In this document: positions 50,773 to 59,157 of the stretch, one piece after another
Numbering within the stretch: the stretch's first letter is position 1
Layout of the letters: every line of letters starts with the position of its first letter
Assembly: GCA_031285625.1 (NCBI GenBank)
Contig: JAITVV010000053.1
Span: forward strand, 1-64,000
Source: Prevotella sp.
Lineage (GTDB): Bacteria > Bacteroidota > Bacteroidia > Bacteroidales > Dysgonomonadaceae
Direction: 5' to 3'
DNA length: 64,000 nucleotides
Notes under the pieces: model-generated
What the model was told of the DNA's origin: nothing
The model's input: the letters and a program-made list of their open reading frames with translations, nothing else
The model's database searches: none
Translations under genes and position numbers: made by a program

Positions 50773-52080
50773 TCACTCTGTTCCTAAATTTCCGTTTATA
50801 TAACTACTCTTTGCATTATTGTTGATGCGTACCTTTCCTTTAATAGTGTTTTCGCTGACAATGGCACGGTCTACATTGCTGCCGATGGATATTTGCGGGC
50901 TGTCGTGCATAAAGTCGCATCCACGGACAGATACAGAGCCGCTGTTGACCTGTATGGCGCTCCGGTTTTCTTTGTCCCTGTCCCACTGAACGAAGATACA
51001 GTCAGAGAAACCGACTGTGCCCTGTCCGTTGATTTTGGCTATCTGCTCGCATGGCCCCCAGAAAGCACTGTTTACAAAGCGTACATTTCCTTTATTAGCA
51101 TCCGTAACCACTACCATTGTAGGGTCGTCGCCATGCATCGCAACAAATTCGCCGTTGGTAATAAGTATTCCATAAGCAGCACTCTGATCTACTTTAACAG
51201 CAGTGTGGCATGCATCGGCTCCGATGCCTAAGAAGTTCCCGTTGCAGGAGCCGGTGCTACCCTGGCTTGCTCCAAACTTATAACCAACATTGTATCCGAA
51301 GCAGAATGTGTTGAGTACATAGTGCCAGTCGGTGCGCTCGAAGATAAATGCTTCGCCGTGTTCCCTTTGCCAGTTGTAAAGGGTAGGCTTCATGCTCCAC
51401 CATGGGTTCCAGTGTACATTTTCTATTCTGCCTATATCATAAATTGCATCCACATAAATTCCCCTGCGCAATGGCTGTCCACTGATATTGCGGATGAGCG
51501 CGCGTTCGTTATGCGAGGCATCGATTGCGTTGTAAGGGTTCAGCATTTCCACATCGAGCAAAGCCGGGTTTTTTCCTTTCATAGCTACTCCCCACGGATA
51601 TGCATCAGGCACTTTGTCTGGGTCTTGCAGTGGCCAGTACATCACTACTCCGCGTAGCGTACTGTTTGTATTGATTGTGATAGCCGGAGTAGCATCAATA
51701 TCTTTTCCTTTGCCTCCTGTAATTAGCAGGGTAGTGCCATCTTCGCCGGGTTTAGGGAGTCCTGCATTGCGGATTCCATTGTGTGAAGGAACGGATTCGA
51801 AAGCCCCTTTCAGGGTAACAGCCTGGGGTATATTCAGTGAACCAGCGATGAGATATGTACCATTTGGTATATATACCGTTCCGCCCCTTTTCCCAAAAGA
51901 GTCCATTGCTTTCTGGATAGCATTGGTATCATCCGTTTTTCCATCGGCTTTTGCCCCGAAATCAAGAACCGAAACTATGTCTTTAGATTCGGGATGTGGC
52001 TTGATATCTGCATTTCTTTGTTGTGCAGTAAGGCTGGCCATTACAAGAAACAGTAATGGTAAAATGAATAATTTTTTCAT
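50773..52080 (-). CDS. Secreted right-handed beta-helix protein (pectate lyase 3-like)
   Basis: A 435-residue protein: signal peptide (ends L-T-A-Q), then V-L-D-F-G-A-K-A-D-G-K-T-D-D-T-N-A-I and G-G-T-V-Y-I-P-N-G-T-Y, the signature opening of the Pectate_lyase_3/GH28-related beta-helix fold. Further turns follow to the C-terminus. Polygalacturonases, rhamnogalacturonan-active enzymes and GH55-like glucanases share this start; I see no catalytic motif that decides between them. It is encoded directly after GH43-discoidin in the PUL. Confidence 0.78.
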   Translation of the reverse strand: MKKLFILPLLFLVMASLTAQQRNADIKPHPESKDIVSVLDFGAKADGKTDDTNAIQKAMDSFGKRGGTVYIPNGTYLIAGSLNIPQAVTLKGAFESVPSHNGIRNAGLPKPGEDGTTLLITGGKGKDIDATPAITINTNSTLRGVVMYWPLQDPDKVPDAYPWGVAMKGKNPALLDVEMLNPYNAIDASHNERALIRNISGQPLRRGIYVDAIYDIGRIENVHWNPWWSMKPTLYNWQREHGEAFIFERTDWHYVLNTFCFGYNVGYKFGASQGSTGSCNGNFLGIGADACHTAVKVDQSAAYGILITNGEFVAMHGDDPTMVVVTDANKGNVRFVNSAFWGPCEQIAKINGQGTVGFSDCIFVQWDRDKENRSAIQVNSGSVSVRGCDFMHDSPQISIGSNVDRAIVSENTIKGKVRINNNAKSSYINGNLGTE

Positions 52081-52090
52081 GATAATATAT

Positions 52091-52170
52091 ATTAGCGAAT
52101 TAGCGAATTAGCAGATTAGCAGATTCATTCTTACATTTCCGAATCTGCTAATTTTCGAATTTGCTAATTA
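52091..52170. repeat. Palindrome built from 8-nt tandem units
   Basis: The left arm is (TTAGCGAA)2(TTAGCAGA)2TTC (52092-52126), and the right arm (52141-52170) is its near complement, joined by a 14-nt loop. It lies between the GH43-discoidin gene and the beta-helix gene; the stop of the former (52164-52166) lies within the right arm. It is unrelated in sequence to the CTTTGTCAT family. Confidence 0.85.
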
Positions 52171-53876
52171 CCAGTTATTCCATTTTCATTGAAAGCATCT
52201 ATCGAAAAATAGTAATTTGAATCCCTGTTGAAGAATCGTCCTTCGAATGAGTTATCATAAACCATAATAGCGTTTTTCAGCTGGCCGGGTTTTACTCCCC
52301 AGCGAAGGATATATCCGTTGGCATTCTCTATTTTATTCCATGTGATTCTGAAAATACGGCTGTCATCCTTATCTCTTTCAATCTGTAGCTCTGGTGTTCT
52401 TTTTGGCACTTTTCCTTGTCCGTGACCAAATACACGAAGGTCGTACAGCGAAAACTTGCCTTCCATATCTTTTGTGTTCAGGATACGGATGTACCTTGCT
52501 TTAACAGGTTTGTCCAAAACGGCCAACTCATGGGGCATATCTTTGGCGTTTGAAGTTTTGTCTATAATTGTTTTCCAATTACTACCATCATCAGAGCATT
52601 CGATATAATATTGGTAGATTGGAGGTGTATCAGTTCGTTTAGTTGTAAAATCGTGGTCTGCAAAATTAATTTGTATGGCATTTACTTTCATTTTTTTACC
52701 TAGGTCTATCTGGTACCATTCGCCTTTGTTTCCGGAAATGGCTGCCCACCATGTTTCCACCTTCTCATCAGTAGCCTTTTCGGGCTCATATCCGGTAAGA
52801 AAAGATGAGGCGGTTGCTTTCTTACTATATGAAAGCATATTCCACGACATAGAGCAATCATTATTCTCCAAGTCTGTTTTCCTGTCGGGAATGCTGAATG
52901 GATAGTCTGTGAGCACGGTGTGAGCATGCAGGTTGTCCCCGGCTGTCATATAGGTGGGAAACAGTCCTATCCTCCGCTCAAACATATGGCGTACAGATAT
53001 TGTCATTGTAGCCACATGCCAGTAGTTGCCATATTTGTCTTTGAATGTATGTCCATGTCCTGAGCCTCCTATAAAACCTCCCGGTTTGAAAGAGAACGGA
53101 CTGCTTTCGACATAGGTGTATGGCCCCAGAGGTTTATCGGAGATATATAAACCATCGCCATAGTTGCGGTATTCTGTTCCGGGAGCGGCATATTGCAGGT
53201 AATACATTCCCTTGTGCTTCACAATACAAGGACCTTCATTATAACCTGCTTTTCCGGACTGATTATCTTTCCCCTGAACTTCCCATCCATACTTGTCTGG
53301 ATTGTGTTCGATCAATACTTTGGCTTCTCCTATTACTTTAAATTTGTCTTTAGGATCTACTTCCACACCGATGATAGGGTCTTTGTCCGAACAGCCCCAA
53401 TACAGATATACCCGTCCATCATCGTCAAGAAAGAAAGCGGGGTCTACAGATCCTGCTATCTGAAATTCAAACTTGGAGCCTATGTCTTCCCAGGCATCAA
53501 TGTCCGGATTTGTATTTCTGAAAATTTTGGGTTCACTCGAACTCATAAAATACATAGTATCATCCATAATTAACACCGTTGGTGCATAATGCTCTATGGT
53601 ACTGATTGTCTTAATAGGGACGAAAGTCCATTCGACTAAATCGGGGGAGCTCCAATAGCCCCCTGATTTAGATGCGAATAAGTAATACTTACCCTTAAAA
53701 TATTCAATAACCGGATCGGCAGCCTCTCTTCTGCTCTCTCCATCCAACTGAAAGCGGTAATTCAGATTCAGGGGATTGGCTATTATGCGCTTATCTCCGG
53801 TCTGACTATTTAGGTAAAGGTTACTCAAGAAAAATAAACCTAAAAGAATTATTTTAAATATGGATGTTTTTTGCAT
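52164..53876 (-). CDS. GH43 glycosidase with F5/8-type C (CBM32-like) and fibronectin-like domains
   Basis: A 570-residue secreted protein. The GH43 propeller (about 35-340) has D54 (A-D-P-V), D145 (V-D-P-A) and E214 (N-E-G-P). A discoidin/F5-8C carbohydrate-binding domain spans about 350-490 (K-A-T-D-E-K-V-E-T-W-W, W-Y-Q-I-D-L-G, R-Y-I-R-I-L-N). A short fibronectin-like domain follows. The chain ends abruptly (N-G-I-T-G-N) where a palindromic repeat supplies the stop, so a few C-terminal residues may have been lost. Likely an arabinofuranosidase or xylosidase with substrate-targeting module. Confidence 0.9.
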   Translation of the reverse strand: MQKTSIFKIILLGLFFLSNLYLNSQTGDKRIIANPLNLNYRFQLDGESRREAADPVIEYFKGKYYLFASKSGGYWSSPDLVEWTFVPIKTISTIEHYAPTVLIMDDTMYFMSSSEPKIFRNTNPDIDAWEDIGSKFEFQIAGSVDPAFFLDDDGRVYLYWGCSDKDPIIGVEVDPKDKFKVIGEAKVLIEHNPDKYGWEVQGKDNQSGKAGYNEGPCIVKHKGMYYLQYAAPGTEYRNYGDGLYISDKPLGPYTYVESSPFSFKPGGFIGGSGHGHTFKDKYGNYWHVATMTISVRHMFERRIGLFPTYMTAGDNLHAHTVLTDYPFSIPDRKTDLENNDCSMSWNMLSYSKKATASSFLTGYEPEKATDEKVETWWAAISGNKGEWYQIDLGKKMKVNAIQINFADHDFTTKRTDTPPIYQYYIECSDDGSNWKTIIDKTSNAKDMPHELAVLDKPVKARYIRILNTKDMEGKFSLYDLRVFGHGQGKVPKRTPELQIERDKDDSRIFRITWNKIENANGYILRWGVKPGQLKNAIMVYDNSFEGRFFNRDSNYYFSIDAFNENGITGN

Positions 53877-53878
53877 GA

Positions 53879-56140
53879 TTACAATTTTTCGGCAGATGGT
53901 GGTGCATCATTTGCCCCCCATGCCTTGTTTGCTTTGTTACCCATTACCAGTACAAGCTTAGCTCCGTTTTCAATATCGGAATGGCTGAACCAGGGTTTGT
54001 TCCATTCCTGGCCATTGAGAGTGGCTGACTGGATATATTTATTATCATCAGAATAATTCTGAGCTTCTATTTCAAATACTTTTCCGTTACTCATTGTCAT
54101 TTGTGAATGAGCAAAGAAAGGACTTCCTATATTATAGACAGGCATACCAGGTGTTACAGGATAGATCCCCATCATAGAGAATACAACGAAAGCCGATGTA
54201 CCACCTCCGTCTTCATCGCCGGGAAGACCCATCAAGTCGTTTCTGAACCATTGGTTTATGAGAGTATGGATACGTTTCTGGGTTTTCCAAGGTTGTCCTG
54301 CATAATTGTACAGGTATGGAATGTGCAGGCTTGGTTCGTTTGCCATAGAGAACTGTCCTACATTACCTGTATGATCCGGTAAATGAGAGTAGAATGTATA
54401 TTTACCTTCACCTAATGGTTCTACAAACATCTGGTTCAGGTTATTGATAAACTGTTCGTTCCCGCCCATCAGGCTGATCAGGTCGGCTACATTGTGAGGA
54501 ACATCCCAGCGATAAACCCAACCATTGTTTTCTCCGTAGTACTCACGTGCACCCATGCCTCCATCGAAGCGGTAGTCGAACGGTTCTATGAATTTGCCGT
54601 CTTTGTCTTTAGGGTGAAAGAAAGCTGTTTCAGGATTGTAAACATTGCGGTAGTTGTATGAACATTTCAGATAATAATCTGCTTCTTCATTTTTACCAAG
54701 TGCTTTTGCTATTTGTCCCAGACACCATTGGTCGTATGCTGTACCCAGTGTAACTGCAATCGGTTGTCTTTTTTCGAAAGAGTTTACATTGGCTACAGTT
54801 TCTTTTTCTCCAGGATATAGTGCCGGAATGTAACCTTTTTCTTTATAGAATTCGTCCAACCATCCTGCAGGAGCACCCGACCAAGGAATCAGTGTTTTTT
54901 CTTCCATTCCTTTTTTACATGCGATGTATGCTTTTTCCAGGTCAAATCCTTTCAAGCCTTTTACATAACCATCGATAACGGTAGCAACAGCATGATTCGA
55001 ATTCATCCGACGCGAGTCTCCTGTTACTTCGGGGAATGTAGGCATCCAGTTGGTACCCATTTGTTCTGCCATCAGCAGGAATGAGTTGATAATATTTACT
55101 TCTTCTTCGGCATCGATCATCACTCGCAATGGGTGAGTTGCACGATAGGTATCCCATATCCAGTCGTCGGTGTAGAACGGTTTACCTCCGTCTTCATGTA
55201 CTTTTCCGTCGAATGCGCTGAAATAACGTCCGTTTTCGCTGATGCACACAGGGCGTTCAAAACAACGATACAGAGATGTATAGAATACAGTCTTGTCTGT
55301 ATCGTTGTCTCCACCAACTTTGATCTTACCTAAAGCCTCATTCCATATAGTCCGGCCTTTTTCAGCCAGTTGTTTCACATTATAATCTTTTTGTTCGCGT
55401 TGCAGATTATTTTTTGCTTGTTCTTCGCTAATAAATGAGATACCATAACGGATATTGATTGTTTGTGGTTTATCCCCATAATACAGGGCTACACAAGCAT
55501 TTTTACCCTCTAAGTTTTTTTCATTTTCGACGATCACATTGTCTCTTAGTACACCGGATTGAACAGGTGTTTGTTCTGTTTCCAGATATATATAAACATT
55601 GGTATTATTTGCTAGTTTTTGGAATCCGCTCACTGTGTTTCCTTCCACTTTCATTCCTCCGTTGCGGGAGTTGAGTATAAGGTAAACCGGTGTTTCAGGC
55701 AGGGTATAATCTATCTGATAGATTGCGGATTGGTGAGATAGTGCATATGTAACATGCGTTTGCTGGTCGTCCAGATCTACTTCATAGCTGTACGGTGTCA
55801 GTTTTTCCCTGTCATAACTGTACGATACAACCGGGGTTATTTTACTTTTGTCTCCCTGGTACGGGCTGAGGTTGAAAGCAGAACTTCCTCTGTGGCTTGT
55901 AACTATTAGGGGCAATCCTTTAATTACATCTCCCGTAAAATCGCCACGTTCGGGATATACCCTCAACATACTGTTCGGCATGTGGATAGTAGGGTAGGTT
56001 GGTACCAAAAGGTGACTTATGTTTCCCATGTATGGGTTCACATAATCAACCGGAGCTTTGTCTGTTCTACTCTTATCGGTCGCTGTACAAGCCGATAAAA
56101 TAAGAATACAAATAAAAAAGAATACTTTACTGAGTTTCAT
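53879..56140 (-). CDS. GH92 exo-alpha-mannosidase
   Basis: A 753-residue lipoprotein-type protein (L-S-A-C lipobox, C18). It matches GH92: D-Y-V-N-P-Y-M-G start, a first beta-sandwich, then the (alpha/alpha)6 barrel with D-D-W-I-W-D-T-Y-R, N-S-N-H-A-V-A-T and, at residues 641-650, G-D-E-D-G-G-G-T-S-A, the family's catalytic-base loop. GH92 enzymes are Ca2+-dependent inverting alpha-mannosidases. The G-G-G in that loop departs from the usual C-G-Q, suggesting a divergent subgroup whose linkage preference is uncertain. It starts 2 bp before the GH43-discoidin gene. Confidence 0.88.
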   Translation of the reverse strand: MKLSKVFFFICILILSACTATDKSRTDKAPVDYVNPYMGNISHLLVPTYPTIHMPNSMLRVYPERGDFTGDVIKGLPLIVTSHRGSSAFNLSPYQGDKSKITPVVSYSYDREKLTPYSYEVDLDDQQTHVTYALSHQSAIYQIDYTLPETPVYLILNSRNGGMKVEGNTVSGFQKLANNTNVYIYLETEQTPVQSGVLRDNVIVENEKNLEGKNACVALYYGDKPQTINIRYGISFISEEQAKNNLQREQKDYNVKQLAEKGRTIWNEALGKIKVGGDNDTDKTVFYTSLYRCFERPVCISENGRYFSAFDGKVHEDGGKPFYTDDWIWDTYRATHPLRVMIDAEEEVNIINSFLLMAEQMGTNWMPTFPEVTGDSRRMNSNHAVATVIDGYVKGLKGFDLEKAYIACKKGMEEKTLIPWSGAPAGWLDEFYKEKGYIPALYPGEKETVANVNSFEKRQPIAVTLGTAYDQWCLGQIAKALGKNEEADYYLKCSYNYRNVYNPETAFFHPKDKDGKFIEPFDYRFDGGMGAREYYGENNGWVYRWDVPHNVADLISLMGGNEQFINNLNQMFVEPLGEGKYTFYSHLPDHTGNVGQFSMANEPSLHIPYLYNYAGQPWKTQKRIHTLINQWFRNDLMGLPGDEDGGGTSAFVVFSMMGIYPVTPGMPVYNIGSPFFAHSQMTMSNGKVFEIEAQNYSDDNKYIQSATLNGQEWNKPWFSHSDIENGAKLVLVMGNKANKAWGANDAPPSAEKL

Positions 56141-56247
56141 AATAGGTTAATTTATTAATTTGAATTTATTCACAAATACAAAGTAAACCTCATTCAATTA
56201 ATAGTTAGATTAATTCTGTATTAATATTCAGAAAAAAGTAGAATAAA

Positions 56248-56286
56248 TTTCACTAATCCGGAGTATACTATTCCGGATTAGTGAAA
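56248..56286 (-). terminator. Strong hairpin between the SusCD-DUF3823 genes and the enzyme genes
   Basis: Perfect 15-bp arms (56248-56262 with 56272-56286), loop of 9, located 12 nt beyond the DUF3823 stop. The T-run is weak, so it may act as a partial terminator or mRNA stabiliser. It would lower expression of GH92 and later genes relative to the transport genes. Confidence 0.65.
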
Positions 56287-56297
56287 TGTTTAATCAG

Positions 56298-57077
56298 TTA
56301 TTCGCACTTAAATTCGATTATTTCAGAATAATTATATTTCTGACTAGCATCATTTACATTGGCACCAATTCTCGCGCGGTAGGTATAGCCTGAATTCTTA
56401 ATAAGTCCAAGTTTAAATCTATACGTATCACGCCCGATACCAGTGGTCATATCGCCTATATCCGCCCAAGTTTTATTCAATTCAATCTTGTTCGCATTAT
56501 TGTTCTGCTCACTAATTTCGCCGATGTTGGCGCTTGCTCCACAGAATGGTGTCCAACTGATGAATGGTTTGATTTCTCTCACGTTAGGTAGACCTTCGGT
56601 AATAGGCGCTTTCAATTTACAACTCATATGGAGGGTATCTACCTTAGTACCATTATCTTTCGTCGTAGTAACCACTTCCCATGTGAGATCTGTAATCTGT
56701 AAATAAGGAGTTACCTCAAAGTCATGGTTCAGTGTACCTTTAAGTACATGGCCCTCTGTTCTTTCCACCGGCCAGAAAGGCCCATTGAAAGGTTGCATCG
56801 CATACGTTGCGTCAAAGAGCCGGATATCCTGATAAGTACCATCTTGCTTCACTGGAATGTCTTGTGGCGAAACTGCATCACCCCAGCTTGTTTCCCATAT
56901 CCGAATTTGGAAATCATCCGTACTGGTAAGAAGATTCTGACCGGCAGTCTTATCTTTCACATTTCCCTTCATAGCCGAAGAGGGAGCATCGTAGTTGTCG
57001 ACATCGGTAAAGCAAGATGACAACATCAAGGTTGATCCTACTACCACCAACAATTTATATAATAATTTTCGTTTCAT
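56298..57077 (-). CDS. DUF3823 lipoprotein (SusE/F-position surface protein)
   Basis: A 259-residue lipoprotein, start at the ATG at 57077 (M-K-R-K-L-L-Y-K) with lipobox L-S-S-C. Two domains typical of DUF3823 follow: an N-terminal beta-sandwich (D-V-D-N-Y-D-A-P opening) and a C-terminal one ending E-I-I-E-F-K-C-E. DUF3823 genes regularly follow susC/susD and are thought to be surface glycan-binding accessory proteins; direct evidence is limited. It is third in the operon, before the hairpin at 56248-56286. Confidence 0.82.
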   Translation of the reverse strand: MKRKLLYKLLVVVGSTLMLSSCFTDVDNYDAPSSAMKGNVKDKTAGQNLLTSTDDFQIRIWETSWGDAVSPQDIPVKQDGTYQDIRLFDATYAMQPFNGPFWPVERTEGHVLKGTLNHDFEVTPYLQITDLTWEVVTTTKDNGTKVDTLHMSCKLKAPITEGLPNVREIKPFISWTPFCGASANIGEISEQNNNANKIELNKTWADIGDMTTGIGRDTYRFKLGLIKNSGYTYRARIGANVNDASQKYNYSEIIEFKCE

Positions 57078-57097
57078 ATCTGTTATTTTATTAATTG

Positions 57098-59143
57098 TTA
57101 CCATAGGGGATTTTGGATCAGATTCGGATTTATATTTATCTCACCGCCAGGTATACTTTCGTAGTACGCTTTTTTCTCGAAAGTAAACTGCTTCCAGTCT
57201 GTAGTGTATTCACGGATAAAAATATATTTTCCTTCACTGAGTACAAAGTAAGGATAGAATGCGTGTGGGCGGAATTGCTGGAGGGCAAAGGAAAAACCTT
57301 TAGCTCCTGTTATAGGATCCACAGCATCACCACCATCGAGCCTCCTAAGCTGATCGGCCACTCTCCACCGACGGATATCAAACCAGCGATGGTTTTCTAT
57401 CAGCAATTCTCTGGCACGTTCTTCGCGTATGTATTCCAGGTTTTCATCTACTGTCTGGCCATTGATAATATATGTAGCTACCGGAGATGCCTTAGGAGTC
57501 CATGCAACGCCGCCGGCGCGGTTACGGATACGGACTATATTCTGGTAAGCCAGGTCTTTTTGTCCCAGTTCGTAAGCGGCTTCCGCTTCGTTCAGCAAGA
57601 TTTCGGCAAAGCGAAACACTTTCCATGGATGATAACATGTGTTTGCAGCAGCCATTGCTATGCTCAGTTTATAATCTACATATTTGCGCATAAAGGCGCC
57701 TGTAAGGCTGTTGTTCTCATTTCCGCCCCAGCAGCCATGAAAATCGGAAATCAACTTATCCGGGCTTTTTGACCAATCCCATGCTGTCTGATACGAATTA
57801 TTCGGGTCGAATGTCCATCGTTTACCTCCACCTACAGCACGGTTGGTCAGTGCATTTATACCGCTTGGAGCATTGATGTCTCCCTGTCCGGCATCGAGCA
57901 TTATTCCTGTATAGGTATTGTAAACACCTCTTTGTACTGCAAATTTGTTTCCGCGTAGTTCTTGTCCCGAGAAGAAGAAGTTGGCCCTCATACGTGGCTC
58001 GAAGTCGGTGGTTTGCCACAATTCTTCGCGCGTATTGAAGCGGCGCGGAGTACCGTCCGGATTTTCAAGTGGCAATTTCTGGTACAACTCCAATGTTTCT
58101 ACCGAAGGATACCATAGCGAGCCGGGCCACTGTGCCATACCGTCTATATTTCCGTTTTGATATTGCGGAGAAGCAGCACCATCGTAGCTGTGGTAAAGTT
58201 GTGCATCCTGATTCGCACTTTGGCTATATTGCTTTACAAAAATATCTTCTTTATTAATTGTCAGGAACAGGTCGACATAATTTTGCTCTTTCTGATCTCG
58301 CGGAAGATTTTCACCCACCAATTCATAAGGGCCTTCTTTCACCATTTTGCTACCTTTCAGCGATTCTTCGAAGAAATAGTTGGCCTTGTCTATAGGAATA
58401 CCTACCAAACCGGCTGCCGCGGCAGGGTCGGATGAAGCTGTAGTATAGTCTCCATACTTGGCAATGGTACCTGCATACAGCATGGCGCGTGACATCAGGG
58501 CAGCAGCTACATATTTATTGCCTCGTCCTATATCCGATTTGTCCGTCATGTTGGCCATAGCAAATTCCAGATCGTCGTGTATAAATTGCCATGTTTCCAA
58601 CTCGGTGGCACGGGGTACCATCAATTCTTCTCTAGGAGCTGTTGGATTCTGCACGGTGGTGACGATAGGTACGCCGCCATAACGCTTCGCTAATCCGAAG
58701 TAATAGAATGCTCTCAGGAAACGGGCTTCACCCATTAATTCATTATAAACCCCTTCTTCAAAATTAGCCTGAACAGTAGGTAGTGTCTCGATCACGGTAT
58801 TGACATAGCGTATACGGTCGTAGGGCCAATAATTGAATCCTCCGGCTTCGTCTACGTTACCCCGGCCGCCTACAAGTTCGCCGTTCACCGTACTCTGGTA
58901 ATCTTTTGGAATATCCCATTTGTTACCACCATTAAAACCATATCCGGGATCGTTTATTTTATAGTTGAAATCTTCGATAGGCAGCATCTGATAAGCAAGC
59001 ACAAAGTATGATTTAATACCTGCCTCACTTCCTAACAAAACGGAAGAATCCATTTGCCCTTTCGGTTCCAAATCCAAATCGCTACAGGAAGCCAGTACCA
59101 ACGCTGCCAGTCCTGAAAGTAATATGTATTTTATCTTTTTCAT
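57098..59143 (-). CDS. susD: SusD/RagB-family surface glycan-binding lipoprotein
   Basis: A 681-residue lipoprotein with lipobox L-A-S-C. The sequence fits the RagB/SusD family: L-D-L-E-P-K-G N-terminus, R-F-L-R-A-F-Y-Y-F-G-L-A-K-R-Y-G-G-V-P-I-V (TPR-like helices), F-R-F-A-E-I-L-L-N-E-A-E-A-A-Y-E-L, and R-E-E-R-A-R-E-L-L-I-E-N-H-R-W-F-D-I-R-R-W. It caps the SusC channel encoded 14 bp upstream and binds the target glycan. Confidence 0.95.
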   Translation of the reverse strand: MKKIKYILLSGLAALVLASCSDLDLEPKGQMDSSVLLGSEAGIKSYFVLAYQMLPIEDFNYKINDPGYGFNGGNKWDIPKDYQSTVNGELVGGRGNVDEAGGFNYWPYDRIRYVNTVIETLPTVQANFEEGVYNELMGEARFLRAFYYFGLAKRYGGVPIVTTVQNPTAPREELMVPRATELETWQFIHDDLEFAMANMTDKSDIGRGNKYVAAALMSRAMLYAGTIAKYGDYTTASSDPAAAAGLVGIPIDKANYFFEESLKGSKMVKEGPYELVGENLPRDQKEQNYVDLFLTINKEDIFVKQYSQSANQDAQLYHSYDGAASPQYQNGNIDGMAQWPGSLWYPSVETLELYQKLPLENPDGTPRRFNTREELWQTTDFEPRMRANFFFSGQELRGNKFAVQRGVYNTYTGIMLDAGQGDINAPSGINALTNRAVGGGKRWTFDPNNSYQTAWDWSKSPDKLISDFHGCWGGNENNSLTGAFMRKYVDYKLSIAMAAANTCYHPWKVFRFAEILLNEAEAAYELGQKDLAYQNIVRIRNRAGGVAWTPKASPVATYIINGQTVDENLEYIREERARELLIENHRWFDIRRWRVADQLRRLDGGDAVDPITGAKGFSFALQQFRPHAFYPYFVLSEGKYIFIREYTTDWKQFTFEKKAYYESIPGGEININPNLIQNPLW

Positions 59144-59157
59144 AATTATGAATCTCT

